From Campylobacterota bacterium (GTDB lineage Bacteria; Campylobacterota; Campylobacteria; Campylobacterales; JALSKU01): a stretch of DNA of 10,613 bases. Of the stretch, positions 1-6,982 are shown in pieces (positions within the stretch are counted from its first letter, which is position 1; the number at the start of each line of letters is the position of its first letter). The notes under the pieces were generated by a model. It had not been told where the DNA came from. It saw nothing but the letters and a program-made list of their open reading frames with translations, and did no database searches. The translations under genes were made by a program, and so were the position numbers. The DNA is taken from positions 1 through 10,613 of the forward strand of contig JAADDL010000125.1 in NCBI GenBank assembly GCA_013153915.1. Reading direction: 5' to 3'.

Positions 1-90
1 GACAGGTGGGTGAGCTGGCTGAAACCACATCCCTGCTAAGGATGCGTACTGGCAACGGTACCGAGGGTTCGAATCCCTCCCTGTCCGCCA
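1..90 (+). tRNA. tRNA-Ser (anticodon GCU), lacking its first base
   Basis: This is a class II serine tRNA reading AGC and AGU codons. The 3' acceptor strand CCTGTCC (80-86), discriminator G87 and encoded CCA (88-90) are complete. The 5' acceptor strand begins at its second base, so exactly one G lies outside the window. The anticodon stem CATCC/GGATG (28-32 with 40-44) closes the loop CTGCTAA with anticodon GCT at 35-37. A long variable arm (about 46-62, GTAC pairing with GGTAC) is the serine hallmark. The T arm GAGGG/CCCTC (63-67 with 75-79) encloses TTCGAAT. Confidence 0.96.
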
Positions 91-93
91 CGA

Positions 94-113
94 AGCCCTA
101 AATCTAGGGGTTT
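94..113 (+). terminator. Weak hairpin after tRNA-Ser, possible terminator
   Basis: CCCTA (96-100) pairs with TAGGG (105-109) around the four-base loop AATC, and a short T stretch (111-113) follows. The five-pair stem and short T-run make it a weak intrinsic terminator at best. Its position directly behind the mature tRNA end supports transcript ending or 3' trimming there. Confidence 0.4.
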
Positions 114-221
114 AAACGACATTCGAAAAATAGTAAAAATCCCTACCTTACCCCAAACTAAAAATAAATTGAAATTGACCTATCAAAGTTGCAAAAAATA
201 TCCCGTAACACAGTTATATTA

Positions 222-230
222 TGATACAAT
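222..230 (+). promoter_or_regulatory. Extended -10 promoter for the unassigned membrane-protein gene
   Basis: TGATACAAT has the form TG-N-TACAAT: an extended -10 element with the hexamer at 225-230, one mismatch from TATAAT. There is no convincing -35 at 17 bp upstream, which is usual for sigma-70-type promoters in Campylobacterota and tolerable with an extended -10. Transcription would start near 237, just ahead of the ribosome site at 243-247. Because this promoter lies inside the longest open frame, it argues against a translation start at 169. Confidence 0.5.
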
Positions 231-242
231 AATACGAAAAAT

Positions 243-247
243 AAGGA
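243..247 (+). promoter_or_regulatory. Ribosome binding site that sets the start at TTG 253
   Basis: AAGGA sits five bases before an in-frame TTG at 253-255. Neither the upstream TTG at 169 nor the ATG at 274 has a purine-rich site at proper distance, so this signal decides the start. Confidence 0.55.
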
Positions 248-252
248 TTCTT

Positions 253-2061
253 TTGTTCAGTATATCTTCTACAATGATCGGTGCTCTTATCTTGGCGATA
301 GGCATCACGCTAAAAAAATACATTTTAGGAAAATTAAATAAAAACGGCACTTTAGCCAATGTGATATATGTCACTTTACTTATATGTTTGGTTTTTCCTC
401 TCTATCTTTGGCAGTTTAAATTTACCTTTACATCTCTCAATGATACTACCGCAAAAAGATTGGTGGATAAAGTTCTAGAGTTTAAGATTTTAAAAGGATA
501 CAAATCCGATACGCTTGATTGGAAACCTTACGGTTTAAAAAAGGATATATACAATATAAAAGCGACCATCTATGATAAAAATAACACACCTTACAATCTA
601 TATCTTCAGCCTACTTGTAAATTTTTCAAAGGATGCAAGGTAGGTATAGATAGGATCGTAGTTATAGAGCCGACTCTAAAAAATATACCTATCGATAAGA
701 TGGATGAAAAAATGTTTGACAAGAGAGTTTGTGAGGATAAGATCGCTAGAGATCTTTTGATAAGTACAAATGTGAAGCCTTTTTTTAAACTTCTTTTTGA
801 AAAGTACAATTCGATAGCAAATTCGCAAGCAACCTACAGGATAGATAGCGTCAAGCTACACAACTTTAAACAGACAAAGCCAACGGTAAAGGTCGTTGAG
901 AAAGATGGCTATAAGCTGAGTAACTCTTGTAGTGCCGTTTTGTATATCAAAGGAGACTTTAAGATAGTAAACAAGGGGTATGACTTTACCGATAGGATCG
1001 TTAATTCTATGTTTGATGAAGTAAAAAAAGAGAAAAGCGGGTATTTGATAAAAACAAAGATAAACTATAATGTCTATATCGATCCTAAAAAAGGGGCTAT
1101 TAGATTAAACAGTATGTTTGTGGACTTGAAAAAGATGAAAAAATTTCAAGCCGCTATCAAGTCAAAACTGCAAAAGAAAAAAAGAGCGAACTCTAACTGC
1201 GCTTTTGATATAAAATTTCCAAAAGATATGGTCGTTTTAGCAGGGGGAAATTATGGCGGCAAAAAGACAAATATCCAGATAGACCAAAGCGGTCATGTAG
1301 CTACCGAGTTTGATGTTTCGGTAAATTATCCCGGTAAAAACGTAGCCCTTTTCCTTTCTGCTTACGAGCCTTCGATATGGCATATCAAGTGGACTAAAAA
1401 TACAAAGATAGTAGCGGTATATGTTTCCGGATATTATAAACAAATCGTACTCGGAGTTCCTAAAAGTACTCCTATCTTAAACTCTACCTATAAAAATCAT
1501 GGAAAATGCGGATATTTTAATATTTCAAATAAAAATATTGAACAAGCCAATCAAATTTCAAAAAGAGTTTTCGGCAAAAATATAAAGATAGTATATCTGG
1601 CAAAAAGAGATGGAAAGGTAGTGTTTGGAAAAGAGGTAAGCAGTAAACATCTCATCTCTTCAAATGACTATAAGTTGTCGCAATTTATAGATAAGTCAAA
1701 GCCTTTGGCGGGTCAAATGGGGCTTAAAGATCTTGAGAAAAAAGGCTATATAAGAACATATACGAAAGAGGATATCCAAAAGTGGGTAGAGCTTCAAAAG
1801 AGGATATATCGGAAAAAAGATAACTTAAAATTGCCAAAAGTGATAAACGGTGATGTAGAAAAATCTTTCAAACCTCGTTATATCTTGCACGGCTATACGA
1901 TACTCAAAGAGATAACCATACCTAAAGGGTTGTATGGTGGGAATGCGGCTACATTTTTTCTTTTAAAAGGGGTTCCTTTTCCAAAAGGAGATTTGGGCCA
2001 TTCGACTCTGTATGATTTCAATACGGGTAAGTGCTACGGAGTGATGTGCAAAGTTAGATGA
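253..2061 (+). CDS. Unassigned two-helix inner-membrane protein with a large extracytoplasmic region
   Basis: I do not recognise this gene. From the TTG at 253 it encodes 602 residues; the frame stays open back to a TTG at 169 (630 residues) but that start has no ribosome site. Two membrane helices are visible, at about 2-20 and 33-54, joined by a lysine-rich loop (KKYILGKLNKNG). By the positive-inside rule that loop is cytoplasmic, so the remaining ~545 residues would be periplasmic. This part is lysine-rich and holds eight cysteines (about 122, 128, 160, 226, 316, 419, 594, 599), which could form disulfides. The best-defined block, at about 345-403, is beta-rich (VATEFDVSVNYPGKNVALFL, then SAYEPSIWHIKW and VYVSGYYKQIVLGV). 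It resembles a motif I recall from uncharacterised bacterial proteins but cannot name. A short helical stretch (510-520) and the strand-rich tail around YILHGYTILKEITIP close the chain. It has its own promoter and appears monocistronic. Confidence 0.75.
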   Translation: MFSISSTMIGALILAIGITLKKYILGKLNKNGTLANVIYVTLLICLVFPLYLWQFKFTFTSLNDTTAKRLVDKVLEFKILKGYKSDTLDWKPYGLKKDIYNIKATIYDKNNTPYNLYLQPTCKFFKGCKVGIDRIVVIEPTLKNIPIDKMDEKMFDKRVCEDKIARDLLISTNVKPFFKLLFEKYNSIANSQATYRIDSVKLHNFKQTKPTVKVVEKDGYKLSNSCSAVLYIKGDFKIVNKGYDFTDRIVNSMFDEVKKEKSGYLIKTKINYNVYIDPKKGAIRLNSMFVDLKKMKKFQAAIKSKLQKKKRANSNCAFDIKFPKDMVVLAGGNYGGKKTNIQIDQSGHVATEFDVSVNYPGKNVALFLSAYEPSIWHIKWTKNTKIVAVYVSGYYKQIVLGVPKSTPILNSTYKNHGKCGYFNISNKNIEQANQISKRVFGKNIKIVYLAKRDGKVVFGKEVSSKHLISSNDYKLSQFIDKSKPLAGQMGLKDLEKKGYIRTYTKEDIQKWVELQKRIYRKKDNLKLPKVINGDVEKSFKPRYILHGYTILKEITIPKGLYGGNAATFFLLKGVPFPKGDLGHSTLYDFNTGKCYGVMCKVR

Positions 2062-2067
2062 GGTGTT

Positions 2068-2096
2068 TTGCTAAAAAGGTGATTTCACTTTATATT
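2068..2096 (+). promoter_or_regulatory. Candidate sigma-70 promoter for the DUF455 gene
   Basis: TTGCTA (2068-2073) and TATATT (2091-2096) are separated by exactly 17 bp. They match 4 of 6 and 5 of 6 consensus bases. Transcription would begin near 2103 and leave a leader of about 47 nt. A second, less well placed TAAAAT lies at 2135-2140, too close to the start codon to leave a ribosome site. Confidence 0.4.
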
Positions 2097-2149
2097 AAAC
2101 TTCATTTTTGTAAACTACTCTTTTAGTAATCATTTAAAATAGGTATGAA

Positions 2150-2971
2150 ATGGTTGATTTTTATGAAGAGATTGAAGATATTTTACTAGAGGGGCCCTTC
2201 AAGAGCAAGATAGAAAAGTTTAACACTTTTTTGAGTAAATTTGAAAGCGGGGATATGGATTTTGTCGGTGCTAATCCGCCTAAAAGATTTACAACCCCCT
2301 CTTATGCTAAGATTTGCAACATAGTTCCTCCTCAAAAAGTTCCAAAAAGATCAAATTTTGCAACAAGCGAAGGTAGGGCAAAATTGCTACACGCTATCGC
2401 TCATATCGAATATAGTGCTATAGATTTGGCTCTTGATGCGGCATATAGATTTCGCGGACTTCCCGAAAAATTTTATGAAGATTGGATAGAAGTTGCAAAG
2501 GATGAGGTGTATCATTTTGAGTTGATTGAGACGCTTTTGGAAGAGTTGGGGTATGAGTACGGGGATTTTGACGTACACTCCTCTATATTTGAAGCAAGCG
2601 TTAAGACAGGCCACTCATTGCTTGAGAGGATGGCCGTGATACCAAGATACCTTGAAGCTAACGGTTTGGATGCGACACCCATGATACTTAAAAAATTGCA
2701 AAATTTTTCAAAAGATAATTTTATAAAAAGAGTTATAGAAGCTTTGCATATCATACTGGATGAAGAGGTATCTCATGTTAAAAAAGGGGATTATTGGTTT
2801 AAGTGGGCTTGCAAGCAAGAGTCGCTTGAGGAGAGTGTATATTTTGACATTATCAAAAAGTACTATCCCAATGAATTTGTAAAAAATAAAAACGTAAACA
2901 TTCAAGCGCGTATAGAGGCGGGATTTAGCTGTAACGAGTTAAATATAATATCTCAGAAAAAAGTTTGTTAA
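2150..2971 (+). CDS. DUF455 family ferritin-like di-iron protein
   Basis: This 273-residue protein belongs to the DUF455 group of the ferritin-like superfamily, soluble four-helix-bundle proteins expected to bind two metal ions; the physiological role is not established. The ligand pattern is intact: E87 in HAIAHIEYSAIDLALD (81-96), E119xxH122 in DEVYHFELIE (118-127), a third-helix glutamate (E159 or E169, in LLERMAVIPRYLEANG) and E206xxH209 in LDEEVSHVKKG (203-213). The C-terminal ARIEAGFSCNEL is also typical of the family. The start ATG at 2150 has a modest AGG six bases ahead. An ATG at 2145 is out of frame. An apparently monocistronic unit, it is preceded by an 88-nt gap with a candidate promoter and followed by 92 nt. 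The nearest characterised relatives by fold include ferritins and the MiaE tRNA hydroxylase, but I see nothing to assign either function. Confidence 0.9.
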   Translation: MVDFYEEIEDILLEGPFKSKIEKFNTFLSKFESGDMDFVGANPPKRFTTPSYAKICNIVPPQKVPKRSNFATSEGRAKLLHAIAHIEYSAIDLALDAAYRFRGLPEKFYEDWIEVAKDEVYHFELIETLLEELGYEYGDFDVHSSIFEASVKTGHSLLERMAVIPRYLEANGLDATPMILKKLQNFSKDNFIKRVIEALHIILDEEVSHVKKGDYWFKWACKQESLEESVYFDIIKKYYPNEFVKNKNVNIQARIEAGFSCNELNIISQKKVC

Positions 2972-3012
2972 AGTTTTGTGTAATATTAATCTTTTGTTAA
3001 ATTTTATTGGAA

Positions 3013-3018
3013 TATAAT
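3013..3018 (+). promoter_or_regulatory. -10 element of the PAS gene promoter
   Basis: A perfect TATAAT lies 45 nt ahead of the PAS gene start. The nearest -35-like hexamer, TTGTTA at 2994-2999, is only 13 bp away, so only the -10 is convincing. Transcription would start near 3025. Confidence 0.45.
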
Positions 3019-3063
3019 ATACCGACAAGTGATTATTGTTTAGTAAAATTATGAAAGGTTTTT

Positions 3064-3597
3064 ATGTCTAAAAGATTGAGCAAGAAGGATGCGCCAAAGA
3101 TACTAACCGATAATGAAAAGGTGATGAAAGATGATGATTTGATAGTTTCTAAAACCGATACAAAAGGTTTTATCACTTATTGCAATAGAACATTTATAGA
3201 ATTTTCAGGATATACTGAAAAAGAGTTGCTGGGTGCAAACCACAATCTTATAAGACATCCCGATATGCCAAAAATTGCTTTCCAACTTTGTTGGGATTTG
3301 ATAAAGCAGAAAAAAGAGTTTTTCGGATATGTGAAAAATCTAAGAAAAGACGGCGGTTTTTACTGGGTTTTTGCTTATATAACGGCTGATATAGATGAAA
3401 GCGGAAATATTATAGGGTATTCATCTTTTAGAAGAAAACCGTCAAAACAGGGTATTGAAGCTGTTACGCCCTTGTACAAAAAACTTGTTGAGATAGAAAA
3501 TACCCAAGGAGTTAAAGAGTCATTGTCTTATTTCCAAAATTTTTTAAACGACAATCACATCACATATGACCAGCTTATGGCGGCACTGCAAAAGTAG
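3064..3597 (+). CDS. Aer/CetB-like single-domain PAS sensor protein
   Basis: A 177-residue soluble protein with one PAS domain at about 24-127 and a helical tail. The core closely follows the redox-sensing PAS of the aerotaxis receptor Aer: N41 in ITYCNRTFIEFSGYTEKELL (37-56), then the signature NLIRHPDMPK (61-70) with R64, H65 and D67 at positions tied to FAD binding in Aer, then VKNLRKDGGFYWVFA (90-104). The tail KPSKQGIEAVTPLYKKL also matches the Aer linker, but there is no transmembrane, HAMP or MCP signalling domain. The size resembles Campylobacter CetB, which binds FAD and works with a separate membrane partner, CetA. No such partner is in this window. An AAAGG ribosome site lies five bases before the ATG. 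The TAG stop abuts the stop of the convergent methyltransferase gene. FAD binding and a role in energy taxis are inferred. Confidence 0.88.
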   Translation: MSKRLSKKDAPKILTDNEKVMKDDDLIVSKTDTKGFITYCNRTFIEFSGYTEKELLGANHNLIRHPDMPKIAFQLCWDLIKQKKEFFGYVKNLRKDGGFYWVFAYITADIDESGNIIGYSSFRRKPSKQGIEAVTPLYKKLVEIENTQGVKESLSYFQNFLNDNHITYDQLMAALQK

Positions 3598-4632
3598 TTA
3601 CGATTTTCTAAATATCATGCACTTAAATCTCTCTCCTAAAAAATGAGGATCGATGAGATATTTTACTTTGTTTAATTCTCTTATATAACTTTTTTCATCA
3701 CTATTGTTTTTTAGGATTTCCAGCAATTTTATCAATCCGAAATCTACTAAAGCTTTTGCTTGAGTTGAGTAGGATATAGTTTTGATATCCGACTGTAAAA
3801 AAGCGTCCTTTAGATGTGAAAAGTTTACATCGTAGGTTATATCACTTACTTTGTATAGAGTTTTTAGATTGATATTTTTTGGTATTTTATTGTCTCTGGC
3901 AAAATTTGTTAATGCAAAAAACGGATACACATTGTGTTTGTGATACACTCTTAGCGAAAAGTCGTTTCTTGGTATCTTGTCTCCATAGTCAAAAGTGACA
4001 AATTCAAATCTATCGATACCGTTTGATAGATTTTTTGCAAACTCTTCATAGCCGACGGCTATCTCGCCTTTTGAGATAGAGTATTTTTTACGGATATCTT
4101 TGATATAGTCGTTTTGTTTATCAAAATATGTAGTAAAATCTTTTATATACAACATTTCACTATTTTTTACAACTTCGCATTCAAAGGCATCAAAAATTTC
4201 ATTTGCGACTATAAAAGCGTTATTTAGTCTTAATTTGGCAATATCGGAATATGTCTCAAAATTGATATTTTTACCGAATGATTCATGAAAATATCTTTTT
4301 TGCTCTTCTCTTAAAGATTTACGAGGCTCAAGAGTGGCAAAACGAAGCGTTTTTAAAAGTTTAGGCTCTAAAGTGTAGATAAATTGAACAATATCGGCCA
4401 AAAGGTAGCCTTTGTGCGCTCCAATCTCTAAAATAACGCAATCTTCCGACAAAAAACCATCTTTTAAAGACTCTAAAAATCTATTTGCGACAGCACCGCC
4501 GAAAAACGGACTACTGCTTACGGATGTGTAAAAGTCACCCTTTTTCCCTATCTCTTTATAGTCTGTATAGTAGCCTTTTTCACCATAAAGCCACTCTCTC
4601 ATAAAAAGACTAAACTTTATACTCTCTTTCAT
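3598..4632 (-). CDS. MidA/NDUFAF7-family SAM-dependent methyltransferase (DUF185)
   Basis: This 344-residue protein is a class I SAM-dependent methyltransferase of the COG1565 family (MidA; mitochondrial NDUFAF7, which methylates an arginine of the complex I subunit NDUFS2). Visible family marks are GDFYTSVSSSPFFGGAVA (32-49), the SAM loop VILEIGAHKGYLLADI (66-81), ANEIFDAFECE (143-153), FDYGD (214-218), DITYDVNFSHL (264-274) and the terminal LGERFKCMIF (332-341). The bacterial substrate is unknown; an arginine of a respiratory NADH dehydrogenase subunit is a guess from the mitochondrial homologue. It is the last gene of the upp-argD-tolC-midA series; its ATG directly follows the TAG of the TolC-like gene with no intervening base, suggesting translational coupling. 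Its own TAA lies next to the stop of the convergent PAS gene. Confidence 0.88.
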   Translation of the reverse strand: MKESIKFSLFMREWLYGEKGYYTDYKEIGKKGDFYTSVSSSPFFGGAVANRFLESLKDGFLSEDCVILEIGAHKGYLLADIVQFIYTLEPKLLKTLRFATLEPRKSLREEQKRYFHESFGKNINFETYSDIAKLRLNNAFIVANEIFDAFECEVVKNSEMLYIKDFTTYFDKQNDYIKDIRKKYSISKGEIAVGYEEFAKNLSNGIDRFEFVTFDYGDKIPRNDFSLRVYHKHNVYPFFALTNFARDNKIPKNINLKTLYKVSDITYDVNFSHLKDAFLQSDIKTISYSTQAKALVDFGLIKLLEILKNNSDEKSYIRELNKVKYLIDPHFLGERFKCMIFRKS

Positions 4633-5811
4633 CTATTTTTCCAAATGTTCATAGAGATTTAGGAGTAAAATATCTATATCGTTTTGATATATTTTTTTAT
4701 CTATTTTTGTACTTTCCAATGAGTTTCTCATTGTTTTTACGTCAAATATCGTTTTTTCTCCCGCTTTATATTGTTCCTTGGTGGTTTTCAGTAAAGATTG
4801 ATACAGTCTTTCTTGCTTTTTTGCAAGCTCAATCTTTTTTTTGTATCTTTTAACTTTTTTTACTATAGAGTTATAAAGCTCTTTTTCACCGTTTTTTTTA
4901 TCCAGTAAATCCAATTTTGATTTTAAGTATTTTAATTTTCTAAGTTCAATATTTTTATTTCTATTTATATCTATAATCGGCATTGAGACGGATATACCGT
5001 ATTGTTTGTATGAGTTTTTATGAACGCCCGTTTGGTTGATTCTGTCACCGTTATAACTTGCAAATAGCGATACGGTCGGAAAATAGTTCGCTATTGTCAT
5101 TTTTTTCAAATAATTTTGTTGTTTTTGATTTGAGACTTGATCTTTTATTATTAGATTATTTTTTAAAAAAGTAGTCAAGTCAACTAAAACTAAATGGGGT
5201 AATTTAACCGTTTTATAATCTTTATCACTTAATGTTTTATATGTTTTTTCAAGATCGATTTTTGTTGCAAGCATATCAAGTAGCGATATATCGAGAGAGT
5301 TTTTTTTCAAGATAGCGTCATCAAGATAACTACTGTCTATAACACCGCTTAAATACTGCTCTTTTTTTCTATCGATATCTATTTGAGCGTTGGCTATTAG
5401 GTATTTTTGTTTTTTTATTTTTAGGTCGATATTTCTTAAATTTAAAAGTGTTAAATAGCCGTTTTTTAGAAGAGATTTTTCGTTTATTGATGTAGAATAG
5501 TTTAAAAACTCTCTGTTTGCTTTTGCATATTTGATAGCATAGTAAATTCCGCCGCTCTTGAAGATAGGTTGATTGAGAGATACGGTAAAATTATCGGTTG
5601 TTTGAGACGGAGATGTGATATCGCTTTTTGAGTGAGTATATGAGACCTTGATAGGATTTATCCAATCAAATTCCAAAATATCGCTATTGAGAGAATTTTG
5701 CAATCTTTCGTTCGTGATTATCTCCTTTTTTGTGCTTGATAATATATTTTCATTATCGGCGCCAAAGAGAGATAATCCGACACTAAGTATTATCAATAGT
5801 TTTAAAAACAT
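4633..5811 (-). CDS. TolC-family outer-membrane efflux protein
   Basis: This 392-residue precursor begins with a signal peptide (MFLKLLIILSVGLSLFGA, about 1-18). It shows the two-fold repeat of the TolC/OEP family: repeat one has the strand FTVSLNQPIF (75-84), a helix and EQYLSGVIDSSYLDDA (151-166); repeat two has YGISVSMPIID (271-281) and EQYKAGEKTIFDVKTMRNSL (346-365). Proteins of this family trimerise into a beta-barrel plus periplasmic alpha-tunnel and form the exit duct for efflux pumps or type I secretion. It is shorter than E. coli TolC (about 470 mature residues), mainly because the N-terminal extension is short. No membrane-fusion or inner-membrane pump gene is near, so the partner and substrate are unknown. 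The ATG overlaps the end of argD by 10 nt. Confidence 0.88.
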   Translation of the reverse strand: MFLKLLIILSVGLSLFGADNENILSSTKKEIITNERLQNSLNSDILEFDWINPIKVSYTHSKSDITSPSQTTDNFTVSLNQPIFKSGGIYYAIKYAKANREFLNYSTSINEKSLLKNGYLTLLNLRNIDLKIKKQKYLIANAQIDIDRKKEQYLSGVIDSSYLDDAILKKNSLDISLLDMLATKIDLEKTYKTLSDKDYKTVKLPHLVLVDLTTFLKNNLIIKDQVSNQKQQNYLKKMTIANYFPTVSLFASYNGDRINQTGVHKNSYKQYGISVSMPIIDINRNKNIELRKLKYLKSKLDLLDKKNGEKELYNSIVKKVKRYKKKIELAKKQERLYQSLLKTTKEQYKAGEKTIFDVKTMRNSLESTKIDKKIYQNDIDILLLNLYEHLEK

Positions 5812-6971
5812 TTTTCCAATCTTTCAAAACCCTTATCTATCTCATCTTTTGTGATTGTCAACGGCGGTAAAAATCTTAGAGTATTTCGACCTGCCTTCAA
5901 AAGCAAAACTCCGTTTTCAAAAGCTTTATCGACAATTTTTGTCAAAATTTCCGAGCTATTGAGTCTTAATCCTCGCATAAAACCCAATCCAACCGATTTT
6001 AGTACGATGTCGTCATGATTTTTTGCAAATTGATTTAATCTATCGCTAAAATATACCATATTTTCATCAAGTAAACCCTTGTTTTTATGATTTTCCAAAA
6101 TATTTAAGACGCTTAGTCCGGCAACCGTAGATAGATAGTTGCCTCCAAAGGTGCTACCGTGGTCTCCCGGAGAAAATATATCTTTAAGCTTCGTAAGGAC
6201 TCCGCCTATAGGTACGCCGCCACCTAAGCCTTTTGCTACGGTTATAATATCCGGTTCGATTTCGTAAAGGTTGGATGCGAAAAGCTCCCCCGTCCTATAG
6301 ATACCGGTTTGAACTTCATCGACTATCAAAAGAATATCTTTGGTTTTTAGAAAATCGACCAAGCTATATAGCTCCTTTTTGTCTTGAGGCTCGACTCCTC
6401 CTTCGCCTTGTACCAACTCTATCATTACGGCAACCGTTTTATCGTCACACAATCTTTTTACGTCGTTTAAATCTTCCGCATAGACAAATCCGTCCGGATA
6501 TGGTCCGAAAAAGTTGTGCATCTTCTCTTGTCCCGTCGCTTTTAAAGATGTGATTGTTCTTCCGTGAAAAGAGTTTTTTAGAGTGATTATCTTGTATCTT
6601 TTAGGCTCGCCTTCAACCTCTCCGTATTTTCTTGCTATTTTGATGGCTCCTTCATTTGCCTCGGCTCCGCTGTTTGCGAAGAACATTCTCATATCATATC
6701 CGCTTAGTTCTATAAGTTTTTTTGCAAGTTCGGCTTGAGGTCTGATAAGATATAGATTTGAGATGTGTATGATATTGTTGGCTTGTTCGCAGATAGCTTT
6801 AGATAGCGTTTCATTTCCATGACCGACGCTAACGACTCCTATACCGCTTGTAAAATCAATATACTCTTTACCGTTGTTATCATAAAGCGTTGCATTTTTT
6901 CCGTATCTAAAATCAACATAATTTCTTCCGTAAGTATGTAAAACATACTCTTTATCCATCTCTTTATACAT
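5802..6971 (-). CDS. argD: Acetylornithine aminotransferase (class III, PLP-dependent)
   Basis: This 389-residue protein is a class III aminotransferase of the ArgD type, converting N-acetylglutamate semialdehyde and glutamate to N-acetylornithine and 2-oxoglutarate in arginine synthesis. Visible features are SGIGVVSVGHG (42-52), the phosphate-binding FANSGAEANEGAIKIARKYG (98-117), FHGRT (135-139), E189-G-E in ELVQGEGG, PLP-contacting D218 in IVDEVQTG (216-223), the Schiff-base lysine K247 in VAKGLGGGVPIGG and GDHGSTFGGN (269-278). Length and motifs match ArgD; related succinylornithine or other omega-aminotransferases are the main alternatives. The start has a strong AAGAGGA five bases before it (6977-6983), overlapping the upp stop. 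It lies second in the operon, 11 nt after upp, and its last codons overlap the TolC-like gene. Confidence 0.93.
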   Translation of the reverse strand: MYKEMDKEYVLHTYGRNYVDFRYGKNATLYDNNGKEYIDFTSGIGVVSVGHGNETLSKAICEQANNIIHISNLYLIRPQAELAKKLIELSGYDMRMFFANSGAEANEGAIKIARKYGEVEGEPKRYKIITLKNSFHGRTITSLKATGQEKMHNFFGPYPDGFVYAEDLNDVKRLCDDKTVAVMIELVQGEGGVEPQDKKELYSLVDFLKTKDILLIVDEVQTGIYRTGELFASNLYEIEPDIITVAKGLGGGVPIGGVLTKLKDIFSPGDHGSTFGGNYLSTVAGLSVLNILENHKNKGLLDENMVYFSDRLNQFAKNHDDIVLKSVGLGFMRGLRLNSSEILTKIVDKAFENGVLLLKAGRNTLRFLPPLTITKDEIDKGFERLEKCF

Positions 6972-6982
6972 TGTATTCCTCT

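Noticed and set aside
66..90. tRNA-Ser 3' end as an integration (att) site for the neighbouring unassigned gene
   Set aside because: I could find no second copy of the tRNA 3' sequence in the window and no integrase gene; the idea cannot be supported from this sequence alone.
2071..2092. Imperfect hairpin AAGGTGA/TCACTT after the first gene as a terminator
   Set aside because: The stem is short with a bulge and has no T-run; the same bases are better explained as the spacer of the TTGCTA-17-TATATT promoter.
3007..3022. TTGGAA at 3007-3012 resembling the first half of a sigma-54 promoter before the PAS gene
   Set aside because: The invariant GC expected 10 bases after the GG is AC here, so the second half is missing; the TATAAT at 3013-3018 explains the region better.
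6275..6553. 92-residue open frame on the + strand inside argD
   Set aside because: It runs antisense to the PLP-binding region of a clearly real argD and its arginine- and leucine-rich translation has no family character.
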